64,000 nucleotides of DNA, taken from positions 7,750,001 through 7,814,000 of the forward strand of contig JAPFFF010000002.1 in NCBI GenBank assembly GCA_039105265.1. The letters are read 5' to 3'. Of this stretch, positions 29,913-40,913 are shown one piece after another; position 1 is the first letter of the stretch; every line of letters begins with the position of its first letter. The position numbers were made by a program, and so were the translations under genes. Source of the DNA: Tritrichomonas musculus. Lineage: Eukaryota > Parabasalia > Tritrichomonadida > Tritrichomonadidae. The notes beneath the pieces were generated by a model. It was not told the DNA's origin. It was given only the letters and a program-made list of their open reading frames with translations, and made no database searches.

Positions 29913-32900
29913 TCATTCGATGTTAGCGCATTTAGCTTCAAGTGCTGCAAGTCTTGCCTCAAGAGTATCAATATATGCATCCTTCTGGTCTATCATTTCC
30001 TTCACTTCTACTTTAGTAATATAAGCAGTCATATCTATATCTTCTAATGGATGTTTTGTACTTGACTTATTTTCAAGCTCTTTGATTTTCTCGCACATGA
30101 ATGCTATTGTACCCTTTAAAGTATCGCGATATGTCTTTGCAATATTAATACATGTATCAAATGAAACCATCATCTTATCAGCATCCTTCATTGTTATTTC
30201 AAGTTCAGGTTCATCATCTGTTTCTTCATGATATGCCCATGCAAGAATCTTTTCTAATACATCTTCCTCTGCTAATGTCTCTGGGTTATCATTACGACGG
30301 AACCAACTTGGAATATTAAATAATCCTATTCTATTTGCTACATATGCTTCTGCTGCTACTCCTGCTATAGCTGCTGCATCACCAGGATGATGTCTAACAA
30401 ACTGCCATTGACCATGTAAGAACCTTCTAGCAACATAACCTACTGCTCCCATAATAACCTGGGTAGTTGGACTTATAACACCATCTTGTTGGTACATTTC
30501 TATCACTCCATTCACAATATTAATTACATGTAGTCTTCTTCTATCTATTGTAGCAACTACATTTCCATTATATAGTACTTGTGTTATTTCTTCACCAGTT
30601 GTTTCATCTAATGTGTCATTAAAAGCTAAAAGATTACCATGAGAATAAATATTATCCATTAGTTCTCCTCTTTGTTCATCACTCATTTGTTCTATCATTC
30701 TTGCTGTTATTGCTGGTGTTGTTCCTGGTACTGTCCAAGTATCTGTTGTGGCAACAAGGTCATAATGCTGATATCTAACTCCATTTGCATTGACTTCTAT
30801 TTGTGAATTTATTCCAACAAATCGTACTTGACCTCCACTAATATTTGCTGTTGTTGGAGCAGAATAGTCAATAGTAGCAACAATTGGGTCAATAGTCTCT
30901 CCTCTATGGTCAATAATATTTATCCATGCTTCCATTGTTTGGTCATTCAAGTAAGGTTCTAAACCAATATCTCCATTTTGCACAAATGGTAAATTTAATC
31001 TGTCTTGCATCGATAATTGTTCAATATCTCTCGCTGTGTATGTTGTTCCTTCCCATTCTATTGACCAATTATTATCAGTAGCTCTATGTATTCTATCTGT
31101 CATCTCAATATCTGCTGGTCTTATTAGAGTCCTTCGTTGAAATACATTATTATGGATAATGAGTTGGTCATTATAAAACAAATCATACACATTAAACCAC
31201 TCTCTTCCATGATATTGGATACGTAATATATCAGGATGACTAGCAACTAATGCATTTCGTTCTGCTCTTGTCATATCTGCAATATCTTCTAAGGTATACT
31301 GGATTCCAGATATATTGATAACAGGAACTTGATTCCTAAGTGCAATCGTAGTTGAAGCTGTATTTGTCATTGTAGTCTGTGGTACAGTTATATCTGTTCG
31401 AATCTCATCTGTTTCATCTGTAACAACCTGTGGCTGAACTTCTCTATGAGTTCTCTCTAATGATTGCTCAGTGGTTGTGATAGTATTTGTTGCATTATCA
31501 GTATCATTATCAGTTATTGTAATCGAGGATGAATTAATATTTAATGTTTCAGTTCCATTTGTATCTGGTCTATTCCTAAAGAAGTGTAAGACATTCGAAC
31601 CAAGTGTAGCAATAGCATTTCCTAACTGAGTCAGTGCATGTGTTGTCGAAAGGACAACCTGTGTAGCTGAGAATGTTGAAATAGCTCCAGCAATAGGATT
31701 TTGAACAGTTGTTGTTATTGGTAAAAATCTTTCCATTGTCATCTTATCAGCCTTCAAATCAACATTCACCAAAAACTTACCTTGAAAGCCACTACCTCCA
31801 TCACCTGGATAACCACCACCACCACCACCTCCTCCACCATTTCCTCCTGGACCTGCTGGGAAAGGTCTTGTTTGATATGTATTAATAGTTACAGAGTTAT
31901 TGGACATATTTAATGTTGAAAGGGCACTTGCAATACAAACTGTTGATGCTAAAATATTTAATATACTATTCGCAACTGCTACACCTTGTTTAATACTATC
32001 AGTATATTCATTATACATGGCTTGAATTCTCATTTGTTCAACTAGATTATCAACTGTCTGTTTCAATAAAGCATAATCATAGGCTAATATATCTGTGATT
32101 CCACCAACAACATTTAAGTCTCGACGCATAGTCATGATATTATCAGCCCATATAATCTTTGATGAATAAATATTATAATCTGTCGATATGGTAGTGCATT
32201 TTCTTGGGTCTGGCTCTACTTCATAAAATTGTTGTTGAATAATTATATCGAATGGATTAACTTTCACATCAAAATCAAATAATTCTTTCTCTATATATAT
32301 TCGAATGTTCTTATGATTAAATCCTTCAATGATTTTAATGGAATGCCTTTTTTCTCGATGATAATTAAATGATTCGAGACAAGGATTTGACCCATAGGTA
32401 TGCATAACACCTGAATTAATACAATGAGTAGGATGACAATCCCATTTTAATTCAGTTATATTTCCATTTATATTTAGGTCAGCATAAACATATAATCCAT
32501 CATCTGCATTTAATCCACTTGGCGCATCAACATACATTCTAGCTTGTTCATATTTATATCCATCTTGAGTTAAAGTACCTGAACCACTTGAATCAAAAGT
32601 TGCAGTTATTCCTTCACTTAGTATGGTTCCATCTTTCTTAACAACCCTCCAATTGGTAAGATAATCTTTCAAGATATGAGCATAATTATCATCATCAGTT
32701 AAATCTTCCTTTATTGTTCCTTTTATCCATCTCCCAATTCTTTCGTTATGTTTGATTGTTAAAGCAGGAGCACCGTTATTTGTGTTCATGTATGATATCT
32801 TTTCTGTACACATGTTTTGACAATTATTTCCTGTCCAATTTTTACCATCCCATGTTAATTCCCAGTTATGACCAAATAGATAGTCTTTGAATCTAAATAC

Positions 32901-35177
32901 TAAATTTAGTGGTATGTCATAATCTTTATCTATATCCCATCTCATACAATAATAATTGGATTCTTCATACGTCTTAGATGGTCTATATAAATATAACTGG
33001 TCTGATTCCTTCAAGGTAAAATACTTGGAGTCAGTTGATGGAGTAGAGGGAACAACATCATAGATTGTTTGATATTTGGAGACCAATGAGTTATATTGAT
33101 TTCGAAATACTTCTAATATATCATCATCAATCTCAATTACAATTTTATTTCCATCAGGGTCAACAATATCAAAGCTATTTTCATCATCAGTATTAACAAC
33201 GTCATTATCATCAACTTCAAGTGTACGAGCATGAGGAGCAGGAGGATGTCGCGTAATCTTATTTAAAATCCATTGGGCACCTCTTCCTATTGGTTCGAAA
33301 AGGGCAGCTATTAGAATTACACATAAACAAAATGCCCCAACGCCTAAACCCCCAGCGATTGCATATACAAGTATTACATAAACATACAGAATTAAATCAG
33401 AATAACCTCCTATATATTGCCAAAATTGAGCATCTATCCAATTTCCGCCTATCTGTATAATATTATTAACTAAATTCGGGTAGTTCATGATAAAATCAAC
33501 TATGAAGTGCCATAAGTTGCTCCAAAATAATGTAAATGAGCTATATGCTATTTTAATCATTCGAATTCCTTCATTCTTTAATTCATCAATTTTGTTATTA
33601 AGTCTTGGTGTCAATTCTTTTATCTCATCAATGACCTGATGCAAATCTACATCCTTAAAGTCAGCATCTGCATCTTCTCCTCCAATATAAAAGATTACCC
33701 CCACTTTTTCATTATCTTTAACAGCTTCATATGCAATATCCACAATACTATCAATACCATACCAGATAAAATAAAATAAGTTATATATAATCTTCATAAA
33801 TTCTTTTGTCGCAAAAGCAATTGTTTTATAAGTTAATTTAATAGGCTGTTTAGCAAGAGATAGGGTAGTTGAAATGATATTATACAATAAGTCTTTTATC
33901 CATCCTATTGTCTCTTTACTATATAACCAAAACTTGGATACTGTTAATTTGAGTACTTCTGGTTCTATTATTTTTGGAATCGTATATTCTTCGAGTTTCT
34001 TTAATTCATCAATAGGAGGAATTACATAAACCATATCTTCTTTGTTAACTAACTCTTTTGGTGGTTCAGTTGGAGTAGGCGTAGGTGTAGGTGTAGGGTC
34101 TGGAGTTGGCTCAGGTGTTGGAGTAGGTGGTGGTGTTTCATCAATTTCTATTTTAACCTCATGTATTTCTGGTTCACCAGTTGTTTTATTAATTAGGCAC
34201 ATGGAAGTATTACCACCTGTTAAGTTCAAGAGAGTCTCATAACTTATGGTTTGATCATTTAATGCATCTATCCATTTAGTAATATTAGCAGCTGTTGTAT
34301 TTGTTTTCTCAGCAAAGTCTTTCATGTTATTTATCTTTGTCTCATTGACATCAAAGATAGTTTCATTAGTAGTTTCATTAACTTTTAAATCTACATATTT
34401 AATGGGCTCAATCTCAGTAAAATCAACAGTATTATTTTTTATCCACTTTGATATATTATCATTACTTGTACTTAACTCTTTTATTATAGTTTCCATGTTT
34501 TTAGGTTTTATTGTATCTGTTCCATAGGTAATTGCTTTGGTAGTTTCATCTACATGTTCGACAATTATTTTTAAGTCCTTTAATGTATTCCAATCGATAC
34601 TTGGAACAATTGCATTATTAACTTCATCTATATTTTGAATCATTAAATTCATAACATCTAACATACCTTTTTGATTCGCTGTTAATGCTTCTATTAACTT
34701 CTTATATGTACTAACATCATATTCTTCTTCTATTATATCTTTATCACTTATCTCTCCAGTAAAATATTTTAAGGTAGCTCCTGGTGCAATACCAGAATCT
34801 ACATCTTCCCTCATTTTAGTTAAAAAGACTTCTAAATTTTTAGCACTATCTCTTAATCTTTCATATAGTTTATTGAGACTAGCACAATATTGTATTTTTG
34901 TCGTTAGTGTACCATCAGTATTCCATGTATATATACCTTTACCTCCCATAATGTTAAGAGCACCAAAAGACTCGAGCCCATTTTTATCCAGATAGTCACT
35001 AACCAATTTTATGTCTATCTCTTCCTTATTATATAAGCAACTGAATTTTGGATAATCTTTAGGGTCTCCACCTCTTATGATATCGATGTTGTTTTCATCA
35101 TTAACACTTATCTCTATGTCTTTGTCTTTTAGCTTCTCTGTTTCTCCTGATAACAAAGAATAAACTTTAATTGACAT
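29913..35177 (-). CDS. Polinton giant structural/surface-type protein 1
   Basis: The largest product of the element, about 1754 residues from ATG 35177 (MSIKVYSLLSGE), 16 bp from the divergent ATG at 35194. In order: an Asn/Thr-rich helical N-terminal part; a Pro/Thr repeat linker (~350-380); helices with a strong hydrophobic stretch (~590-625, LILYVYVILVYAIAGGLGVG) that should span a membrane; the module shared with 27272-29893 (~740-1020); a Gly-rich spacer (~1107-1132, GGGGGGGGYPGDGGSG); a second large domain; and a C-terminal coiled coil (YIDTLEARLAALEAK). A virion surface or fibre protein is likely, but no family is recognised. Confidence 0.7.
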   Translation of the reverse strand: MSIKVYSLLSGETEKLKDKDIEISVNDENNIDIIRGGDPKDYPKFSCLYNKEEIDIKLVSDYLDKNGLESFGALNIMGGKGIYTWNTDGTLTTKIQYCASLNKLYERLRDSAKNLEVFLTKMREDVDSGIAPGATLKYFTGEISDKDIIEEEYDVSTYKKLIEALTANQKGMLDVMNLMIQNIDEVNNAIVPSIDWNTLKDLKIIVEHVDETTKAITYGTDTIKPKNMETIIKELSTSNDNISKWIKNNTVDFTEIEPIKYVDLKVNETTNETIFDVNETKINNMKDFAEKTNTTAANITKWIDALNDQTISYETLLNLTGGNTSMCLINKTTGEPEIHEVKIEIDETPPPTPTPEPTPDPTPTPTPTPTEPPKELVNKEDMVYVIPPIDELKKLEEYTIPKIIEPEVLKLTVSKFWLYSKETIGWIKDLLYNIISTTLSLAKQPIKLTYKTIAFATKEFMKIIYNLFYFIWYGIDSIVDIAYEAVKDNEKVGVIFYIGGEDADADFKDVDLHQVIDEIKELTPRLNNKIDELKNEGIRMIKIAYSSFTLFWSNLWHFIVDFIMNYPNLVNNIIQIGGNWIDAQFWQYIGGYSDLILYVYVILVYAIAGGLGVGAFCLCVILIAALFEPIGRGAQWILNKITRHPPAPHARTLEVDDNDVVNTDDENSFDIVDPDGNKIVIEIDDDILEVFRNQYNSLVSKYQTIYDVVPSTPSTDSKYFTLKESDQLYLYRPSKTYEESNYYCMRWDIDKDYDIPLNLVFRFKDYLFGHNWELTWDGKNWTGNNCQNMCTEKISYMNTNNGAPALTIKHNERIGRWIKGTIKEDLTDDDNYAHILKDYLTNWRVVKKDGTILSEGITATFDSSGSGTLTQDGYKYEQARMYVDAPSGLNADDGLYVYADLNINGNITELKWDCHPTHCINSGVMHTYGSNPCLESFNYHREKRHSIKIIEGFNHKNIRIYIEKELFDFDVKVNPFDIIIQQQFYEVEPDPRKCTTISTDYNIYSSKIIWADNIMTMRRDLNVVGGITDILAYDYALLKQTVDNLVEQMRIQAMYNEYTDSIKQGVAVANSILNILASTVCIASALSTLNMSNNSVTINTYQTRPFPAGPGGNGGGGGGGGGYPGDGGSGFQGKFLVNVDLKADKMTMERFLPITTTVQNPIAGAISTFSATQVVLSTTHALTQLGNAIATLGSNVLHFFRNRPDTNGTETLNINSSSITITDNDTDNATNTITTTEQSLERTHREVQPQVVTDETDEIRTDITVPQTTMTNTASTTIALRNQVPVINISGIQYTLEDIADMTRAERNALVASHPDILRIQYHGREWFNVYDLFYNDQLIIHNNVFQRRTLIRPADIEMTDRIHRATDNNWSIEWEGTTYTARDIEQLSMQDRLNLPFVQNGDIGLEPYLNDQTMEAWINIIDHRGETIDPIVATIDYSAPTTANISGGQVRFVGINSQIEVNANGVRYQHYDLVATTDTWTVPGTTPAITARMIEQMSDEQRGELMDNIYSHGNLLAFNDTLDETTGEEITQVLYNGNVVATIDRRRLHVINIVNGVIEMYQQDGVISPTTQVIMGAVGYVARRFLHGQWQFVRHHPGDAAAIAGVAAEAYVANRIGLFNIPSWFRRNDNPETLAEEDVLEKILAWAYHEETDDEPELEITMKDADKMMVSFDTCINIAKTYRDTLKGTIAFMCEKIKELENKSSTKHPLEDIDMTAYITKVEVKEMIDQKDAYIDTLEARLAALEAKCANIE

Positions 35178-35193
35178 TTTAGGATATAATAAA

Positions 35194-35934
35194 ATGCTAG
35201 TATCAGTACAAAGCACAAATGCAGATGAATATAATAAGGTATCAGTTAATTTAGATATACCTTGGAAGTGTAAATATGTCAAGTATTATGTATCTTCATT
35301 AAGCACCTTGAGTAATATTCTGTTAACCAATGATGAAGATTATATTGAGATGTCAAGTGATTCAGTACCTATTAAAGCCTATTTTCGAACTCCTAAATTT
35401 TCTTATACAATCAAAGAATTACAATCGGTATTAAATTTAATGTCTTGGTTTCAATGGGAGTATAAACAAGAAACAAGAACATTCCAAATAAAAACCACAA
35501 TGAAGACTACCATTACGTCTTTAACTCATCGAGCTGCATTAGTAACTGGTCTTTATAATACTCCATTGCCTTTAGAGATACCTGCTAATACAACCTATAT
35601 AATAAAAGATATACCAATATTAAATCATACTAAGTTGTATCTAGTATCTCTACAAGGTAATGCCATATACTCGAATATAGGTGAACAACAATATACACCT
35701 TCAGTTATTGGTACAATAAATACCTTCACTGTAGATAAGAAACCACTTATCTATGATTTCGAGACTGAGGGTAAGCCTTTAAAAATAAAAACATTTACAG
35801 ATTCATTAAAGTTTTTAGAATTAAGTTTAGTAGATTTTCAATACCAGCCGATATTGTTAAAAAGTCCTTTGTTCATAACTATCAAAATTAAACCATCCAA
35901 CTCGACTGATATCAATGATGTTATTACTAAGTAA
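35194..35934 (+). CDS. Polinton plus-strand protein, beta-rich, function unknown
   Basis: A 246-residue protein without membrane segments, rich in Thr, Ser, Ile and Leu in alternating patterns that suggest beta sandwiches. It starts 16 bp from the divergent giant gene, so the two must share control sequences. Its 3' end overlaps the 3' end of the DNA polymerase gene (35927) by 8 bp. A structural role, such as partner of the giant surface protein, is a guess from position. Confidence 0.6.
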   Translation: MLVSVQSTNADEYNKVSVNLDIPWKCKYVKYYVSSLSTLSNILLTNDEDYIEMSSDSVPIKAYFRTPKFSYTIKELQSVLNLMSWFQWEYKQETRTFQIKTTMKTTITSLTHRAALVTGLYNTPLPLEIPANTTYIIKDIPILNHTKLYLVSLQGNAIYSNIGEQQYTPSVIGTINTFTVDKKPLIYDFETEGKPLKIKTFTDSLKFLELSLVDFQYQPILLKSPLFITIKIKPSNSTDINDVITK

Positions 35935-38900
35935 ACCTAAGAGTACGTGCAAATTTAGGTAAGTTGGTTTGTTGAAATGTCTTTGACTTCCTGAATGCAT
36001 TCGAACCATCCAACAAATCAAATGTCATACTTTCTCCTTCATGCATTCTTTCAAAAAGCTCTTCAACTGAGATATCCATCCTTTTGCACTTGTTGAGAAT
36101 AACTTGTTTTGGAATTCCTTTGAGTCTAATATGATATCCTTCATTTCCTTGTTCATCAACCAAGATATCGAGGTAGCTCTTTTTACCAAGTGCAATGAGT
36201 TTTCTTGAGTGTATTTCTCCCTGACTACCTTGGAACTCATCAAAGTCATTATGAAACTGACACATATTTTTTCCAATAAGAGGTTGATGATACTTGAACT
36301 GGAATAAGTCAGCTATCCTTGGTACATCTTTTTCAAGTACATGCATACTATCAGTATCTTGATAAAAGATAGGTATACCTGCTTGCTCAGCTGTAGCCAT
36401 AACCCTGTTCATTAAGTGCTTACTCCAAGAGAGAACGCTTGCACCAAATTGAGGTAGGTTGAAATGGTCATTAATTGGTTTCAACTTCTTGACATAGCAC
36501 TTATCAATATTAGCATCTTCAACAACCTCCTTGATAAAGTTGTAGTTCCTCCAGAGGTACTTGTATAGTTGGCTTTTTGGTACTGTCTTGGTTTCAGTCT
36601 TTGTTGCTTTCAATATTGACTTGCCATATATGGAGTTGAGGAGGAGCTTTATTGTTTGTTCAAGAGGGTTCTTTTGCTTTTTATAACTTGCCCTGAGATT
36701 AAAGAGCTTCTCAATGAACTCATTGATTTTCTTGTTAAATCCTTCATCAAAGTAATAGCCACGTATTAACTCATATTCAACATCATAAAATTCGAACAAG
36801 TCCATGAGACCTACTTTATCGATATAATAATGGTCAACAAGGAAATTGCCGAATATTTTACTACCTGCTTCATTCCTTGTAAATACTTGTCCAAATTTAT
36901 ATGGCTCTTTTGATTTACATTCGAGTTTCTTGATGTTGACTTCGATAAAGAATGTATCATATTGCATAAGTTGTTCATGTGTTGTACCTTGTGATATTAC
37001 TTTAGGTCTTCCTAATGGTATACCATCCATAACATACATTGCAGATGGATATAAGCTAACTGCATCAAAGTCTTGTATCTTTCCTTCGATGTATTGCTTT
37101 TCATTACCTGCTGTCATTGTTCTTCCACCAGAGACACATCGTTGTATGAAGTCTTGACACTTACCTGATAGTTCATAACATCCATCAAAGCAACCATATT
37201 TCTTGGCAAAGCAGTATCCAATAGCACTTATAGATATAAAATCATGAACACCATACATATCTGTCTTTGTCTCTTTAAAGACTGCTTTCAGGTCTTCATT
37301 AAATTTTTCCATTCCCTTCATCAAAACAATACAGTCCTTGAAACAATAGAAGATGGCATATTTAATGATGTCGATTTTGCCATCATTATAGCAATTTGCG
37401 ATTTTTGCATTTTCGATAATCTGCTTGCAGTTTGCATCAAGTTGTGCTTTCGATAACTTATCTGCATTTTCATCGATGTATTGCTGTTGGAACTCAGTAG
37501 CATCAACAATTCTTCTTTGAATGTTCTCTTGTGTATATAGCTTATATGCCATGACTTCCTTGTGAACATTGAGGTTGAACATTGTAGCAAATTTACTTAA
37601 TGCTTGTGGTATTATACTGTATGAGTTCCTGAATGTTAATCTCTTTTTGACTTTCCTTGTACCTTCTTCGAATAATGTCATGATGATTTGCAACACAGTT
37701 CCACTTCGTTCTGTTATCTGTGTATCCCATCCAGGTGTGTTAATGAAAAAACATGCATCATACTTGAGGTTATGAAAATATGTTAATGAGCCACTCCATA
37801 AATAATTCAAGAGCTTCTGTCCACAATCTTCACCTTGAATAGATATTTTATGTATGTTGGCTCCATCTCGAAAGATCGTACAATTGAGATATGGTATATG
37901 TGGACTGACTGTCGAGTTTGTTTCGAAGTCACTATAATAAATCCTTGACCATGTATTTTGTTTCTTTTTATTATTCTCAATGAGTCTTGTACTTTGTTCT
38001 GCATTATATTCGAGACTTACATAGTCATTAACATGTTCATATTCAGTTGTGTTGATAATATCCATTTCGCATGCTTTGATTTCTTCAAATAGATGTAACT
38101 CAAACATCTTTTGGAAAAAGGTTATTGGTTTGATTCCTTCATGTTTATAGTCTTTGACAGTCTTTCCATTTTTCTCCAATCTTGCTATCATACATCTTTT
38201 GTCAAAAGGCATATATGCAAATGTTCTATCAAGTTCTTCATAGTGTTGAAGGTAGAATAATGTACAAGGTATTTTCCTGTTGAGCATATAATGGTCTTTG
38301 AACAATATCAGGTTAACTTCTCTTTTAAAATCGACAGACCATTTTTTCTTTCTGGTGTTGATTCTTGTTTCATACTTGTATTTATCAGGTTGTTCAACAA
38401 TTCTAATGATACTAAAATTGCACTTGAACTTTTTAGCTACTTCTTCTATCTTGTTATTAGGTATGGCTCTTGTTTGAACAAAAAATCGTAAGTCATCTAT
38501 TTCATCATCAGTGAACACACCTGATTGTATACAAGCATATACAAAACAATTATCTCTGTAGTTCTCTTTCCTTACCTCATGAAAGATTTGGTATGTAGAT
38601 AAGTCTATAGGTGATAGATTGATGTATGGGAAAAAACTACCTTCTGGTGTATTTCGATAGTCTTCATCAATTTCGACTTCATCATCATAGATTTCATGAG
38701 TATCCATATCTTGCATCTTGGTTCTAAAATGAACACCATCATTTGTTTTGTTCATGTCAATAAATTGTACCTCATATCGAACTGGAATGAACATGTTTGA
38801 GATATATGGATTAGTGTCTGATTGGTCTTCACTTAAATCAAGTTCTCCTGTTATATGTCCTAATGTACTTTCGATGTTGTGCTTATCACTGAGTGTGAAG

Positions 38901-39202
38901 TACTTGTGAGTTCCATCAAGTGCAATTGCTTTAACAATAGGTCTTCCAACATTTTTCTTTTTATGTATCTGTCGTAGTGCTTCCGTAAATGCGTACCTCT
39001 TATCTTCATCTTGATTGATGTCTGTAGCAAAACCAATACCTTGTCCTGCAGGAATCATGAGCTTCCTCATTTCTTCTTTAAATTTGTCTTTCTTTTGGTA
39101 TTGTTTTGCACGTCGATTATATTCACGACGAAACTGTGATTTTGTATCAGCATAGACATCTCCAATAGCATCTAAAAAATTATCTTCAATGTCCTTGTTC
39201 AT
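35927..39202 (-). CDS. Polinton protein-primed DNA polymerase B
   Basis: About 1091 residues from ATG 39202 (MNKDIEDNFLD). It replicates the element from a protein primer at its ends. Motifs seen: exonuclease I YYSDFETNS (~424), polymerase motif A FDAVSLYPSAMY (~710-720), motif B LLLNSIYGKSIL (~851-862) and motif C YQDTDSMHV (~945-953). The insertions between the polymerase motifs match the TPR1/TPR2 regions of protein-primed enzymes. The N-terminal ~400 residues are extra and include a DNCFVYAC stretch reminiscent of an OTU-type cysteine protease fold, and may also hold the terminal protein. The gene converges on 35194-35934. Confidence 0.92.
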   Translation of the reverse strand: MNKDIEDNFLDAIGDVYADTKSQFRREYNRRAKQYQKKDKFKEEMRKLMIPAGQGIGFATDINQDEDKRYAFTEALRQIHKKKNVGRPIVKAIALDGTHKYFTLSDKHNIESTLGHITGELDLSEDQSDTNPYISNMFIPVRYEVQFIDMNKTNDGVHFRTKMQDMDTHEIYDDEVEIDEDYRNTPEGSFFPYINLSPIDLSTYQIFHEVRKENYRDNCFVYACIQSGVFTDDEIDDLRFFVQTRAIPNNKIEEVAKKFKCNFSIIRIVEQPDKYKYETRINTRKKKWSVDFKREVNLILFKDHYMLNRKIPCTLFYLQHYEELDRTFAYMPFDKRCMIARLEKNGKTVKDYKHEGIKPITFFQKMFELHLFEEIKACEMDIINTTEYEHVNDYVSLEYNAEQSTRLIENNKKKQNTWSRIYYSDFETNSTVSPHIPYLNCTIFRDGANIHKISIQGEDCGQKLLNYLWSGSLTYFHNLKYDACFFINTPGWDTQITERSGTVLQIIMTLFEEGTRKVKKRLTFRNSYSIIPQALSKFATMFNLNVHKEVMAYKLYTQENIQRRIVDATEFQQQYIDENADKLSKAQLDANCKQIIENAKIANCYNDGKIDIIKYAIFYCFKDCIVLMKGMEKFNEDLKAVFKETKTDMYGVHDFISISAIGYCFAKKYGCFDGCYELSGKCQDFIQRCVSGGRTMTAGNEKQYIEGKIQDFDAVSLYPSAMYVMDGIPLGRPKVISQGTTHEQLMQYDTFFIEVNIKKLECKSKEPYKFGQVFTRNEAGSKIFGNFLVDHYYIDKVGLMDLFEFYDVEYELIRGYYFDEGFNKKINEFIEKLFNLRASYKKQKNPLEQTIKLLLNSIYGKSILKATKTETKTVPKSQLYKYLWRNYNFIKEVVEDANIDKCYVKKLKPINDHFNLPQFGASVLSWSKHLMNRVMATAEQAGIPIFYQDTDSMHVLEKDVPRIADLFQFKYHQPLIGKNMCQFHNDFDEFQGSQGEIHSRKLIALGKKSYLDILVDEQGNEGYHIRLKGIPKQVILNKCKRMDISVEELFERMHEGESMTFDLLDGSNAFRKSKTFQQTNLPKFARTLRFT

Positions 39203-39283
39203 GTTTAACCTAAAATAAAAGTGAAACGATAAAAATAAAAACAAAGAAAAAGTTAAAAAATTATTTTTTAGTTATGACCTATC

Positions 39284-40723
39284 TTATTGGGGGTAATCAT
39301 CATCATCAACGACATTATCTTCGAGATATGGAAAATGATATTGGAACTCATGTCCTTTCGACTTCGAGTCAGAGTTCCGTTCAATTTCGTTCTTCTCCAT
39401 TGATTCACCAAATTGCTTAATGGCATTCAGCACTTGCTTCGGTGATTGCTTCTTTCCTTTTCTCTCGAAGCTGCATGCTTTGTCCAACTTCTCTTTCTCT
39501 TCTGGTGATAAGTATGGTCGAAGATGATAAATGCAATTGGACAACTTCCATCCATAGGACTTGAACACGTTTATCATCTCTGGTGCTTTTTTCTTGTCAT
39601 ATGATTCAATAGCGTCCATCATGTTTCGAAGATAATCAACTTCTACCATCATCAATCTCGATCTTGCCAACTTTTCAGCAAATGCATCATCTGTTGGAGG
39701 ACCAGCTTGTTGAGCATTTTTCAGATCCGCCACGTCCTTCTTTAGATCGTGAATTTTGTTAATGTACTTCGCCACCTTTTTTGGAGCAAGTTCCAATTTC
39801 ATCAGCTCGAGTGCGTATTCGTCGTTATTATCAATGTCTTTCCTGAGTTCTTCAGCATTGTGATTGATGTCTTCAATGTGAAATTCTACACCAGTCATTT
39901 TCTCCTCCAACTTCGTTAATCGTTCTTTCAAGTTTTCATTTTCTTCTATTAATTGTTCCATTTCTTCTCGAAAGTCGAATGGACGAACATTATCCTCCTT
40001 ATAATCACTATTGGATTTCATATCATGAACACTTTTCGGTGGCTTATATGGTTCTCTGTGAACTGGTTCTTGTTCTTGTTCATGATCAACTTCTTCTTCT
40101 TCTCCTTCTATCTTTGTTTCTTCTTTTGGATTGGAACCGAATTTTTGTTTCTCGGCAAATGAAGATGGTCTAGCAAGAACACTTGGAGGTGGCGGTATTT
40201 GTTGATTAGATGGAGGTGGAGGAGGTGGAGGAACTTGTATTATATTATATGAGCGAGGTGGTGGAAAGACTTTATTTGAAATTGGAACATATGGATTCTT
40301 CCTTCTTGCATCGTCTTCTTGCTTCAATCTTGCTAATGCTTCTTCTTCTTGCTTCTTCTTCCTTCTTGCTTCTTCTTCTTGCTGCTTCTTCAATCTAGCT
40401 GCTTCTTCTTCTTGCTGCTTCTTCAATCTAGCTGCTTCTTCTTCTTGTTGCTTCTTCAATCGAGCTGCTTCTTCTTCTTCTTGCTTCTTCTTCAATCTAG
40501 CTGCTTCTTCTTCTTGCTGCTTCTTCTTTAATCTAGCTGCTGCTTCTTCTTGCTGCTTCATGATGAACAGTCGCATGGATTCGAGTTGTTCTGGGGTCAT
40601 GTTCTTGAGCCAAACTTCTGTGGGTGGAGCTGATGGCGGATCTGATGGTGGAGCTTGTTGACCCGATTGCTCGATCGAGTCAAATAGACTAACATCGCTG
40701 TCTGAGCTGTAGTTGTATGACAT
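39284..40723 (-). CDS. Polinton Pro-rich coiled-coil protein
   Basis: A 479-residue low-complexity protein. After a short polar start with a Pro-rich PPSDPPSAPPTE segment come about eight imperfect repeats of EEEAARLKKKQ/QQ (~55-140), forming a highly charged helix. Pro-rich stretches (VPPPPPPPSNQQIPPPPS) follow, then an acidic region and coiled coils (~250-335). The DNA repeats underlying the Glu/Ala/Arg/Lys stretch form a minisatellite that will vary in length. No enzyme motif is present. A core, scaffold or genome-packing role is possible but unproven. Confidence 0.65.
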   Translation of the reverse strand: MSYNYSSDSDVSLFDSIEQSGQQAPPSDPPSAPPTEVWLKNMTPEQLESMRLFIMKQQEEAAARLKKKQQEEEAARLKKKQEEEEAARLKKQQEEEAARLKKQQEEEAARLKKQQEEEARRKKKQEEEALARLKQEDDARRKNPYVPISNKVFPPPRSYNIIQVPPPPPPPSNQQIPPPPSVLARPSSFAEKQKFGSNPKEETKIEGEEEEVDHEQEQEPVHREPYKPPKSVHDMKSNSDYKEDNVRPFDFREEMEQLIEENENLKERLTKLEEKMTGVEFHIEDINHNAEELRKDIDNNDEYALELMKLELAPKKVAKYINKIHDLKKDVADLKNAQQAGPPTDDAFAEKLARSRLMMVEVDYLRNMMDAIESYDKKKAPEMINVFKSYGWKLSNCIYHLRPYLSPEEKEKLDKACSFERKGKKQSPKQVLNAIKQFGESMEKNEIERNSDSKSKGHEFQYHFPYLEDNVVDDDDYPQ

Positions 40724-40913
40724 ACAAGTATAAAAATGATCTATTTTCTAGTTGATATCACTAAATTTTAAATTTCGTAGAAAAACTCGAAGGTGGATAT
40801 TTTTCTTTGAAAAAGTTATATACACTATAAAAATTCAAAAATTGAATTAAAAAAAATAAAATATATTGAAATTTTAAAAAAATATATTTATTAATATCAC
40901 TATTATTTTATTA

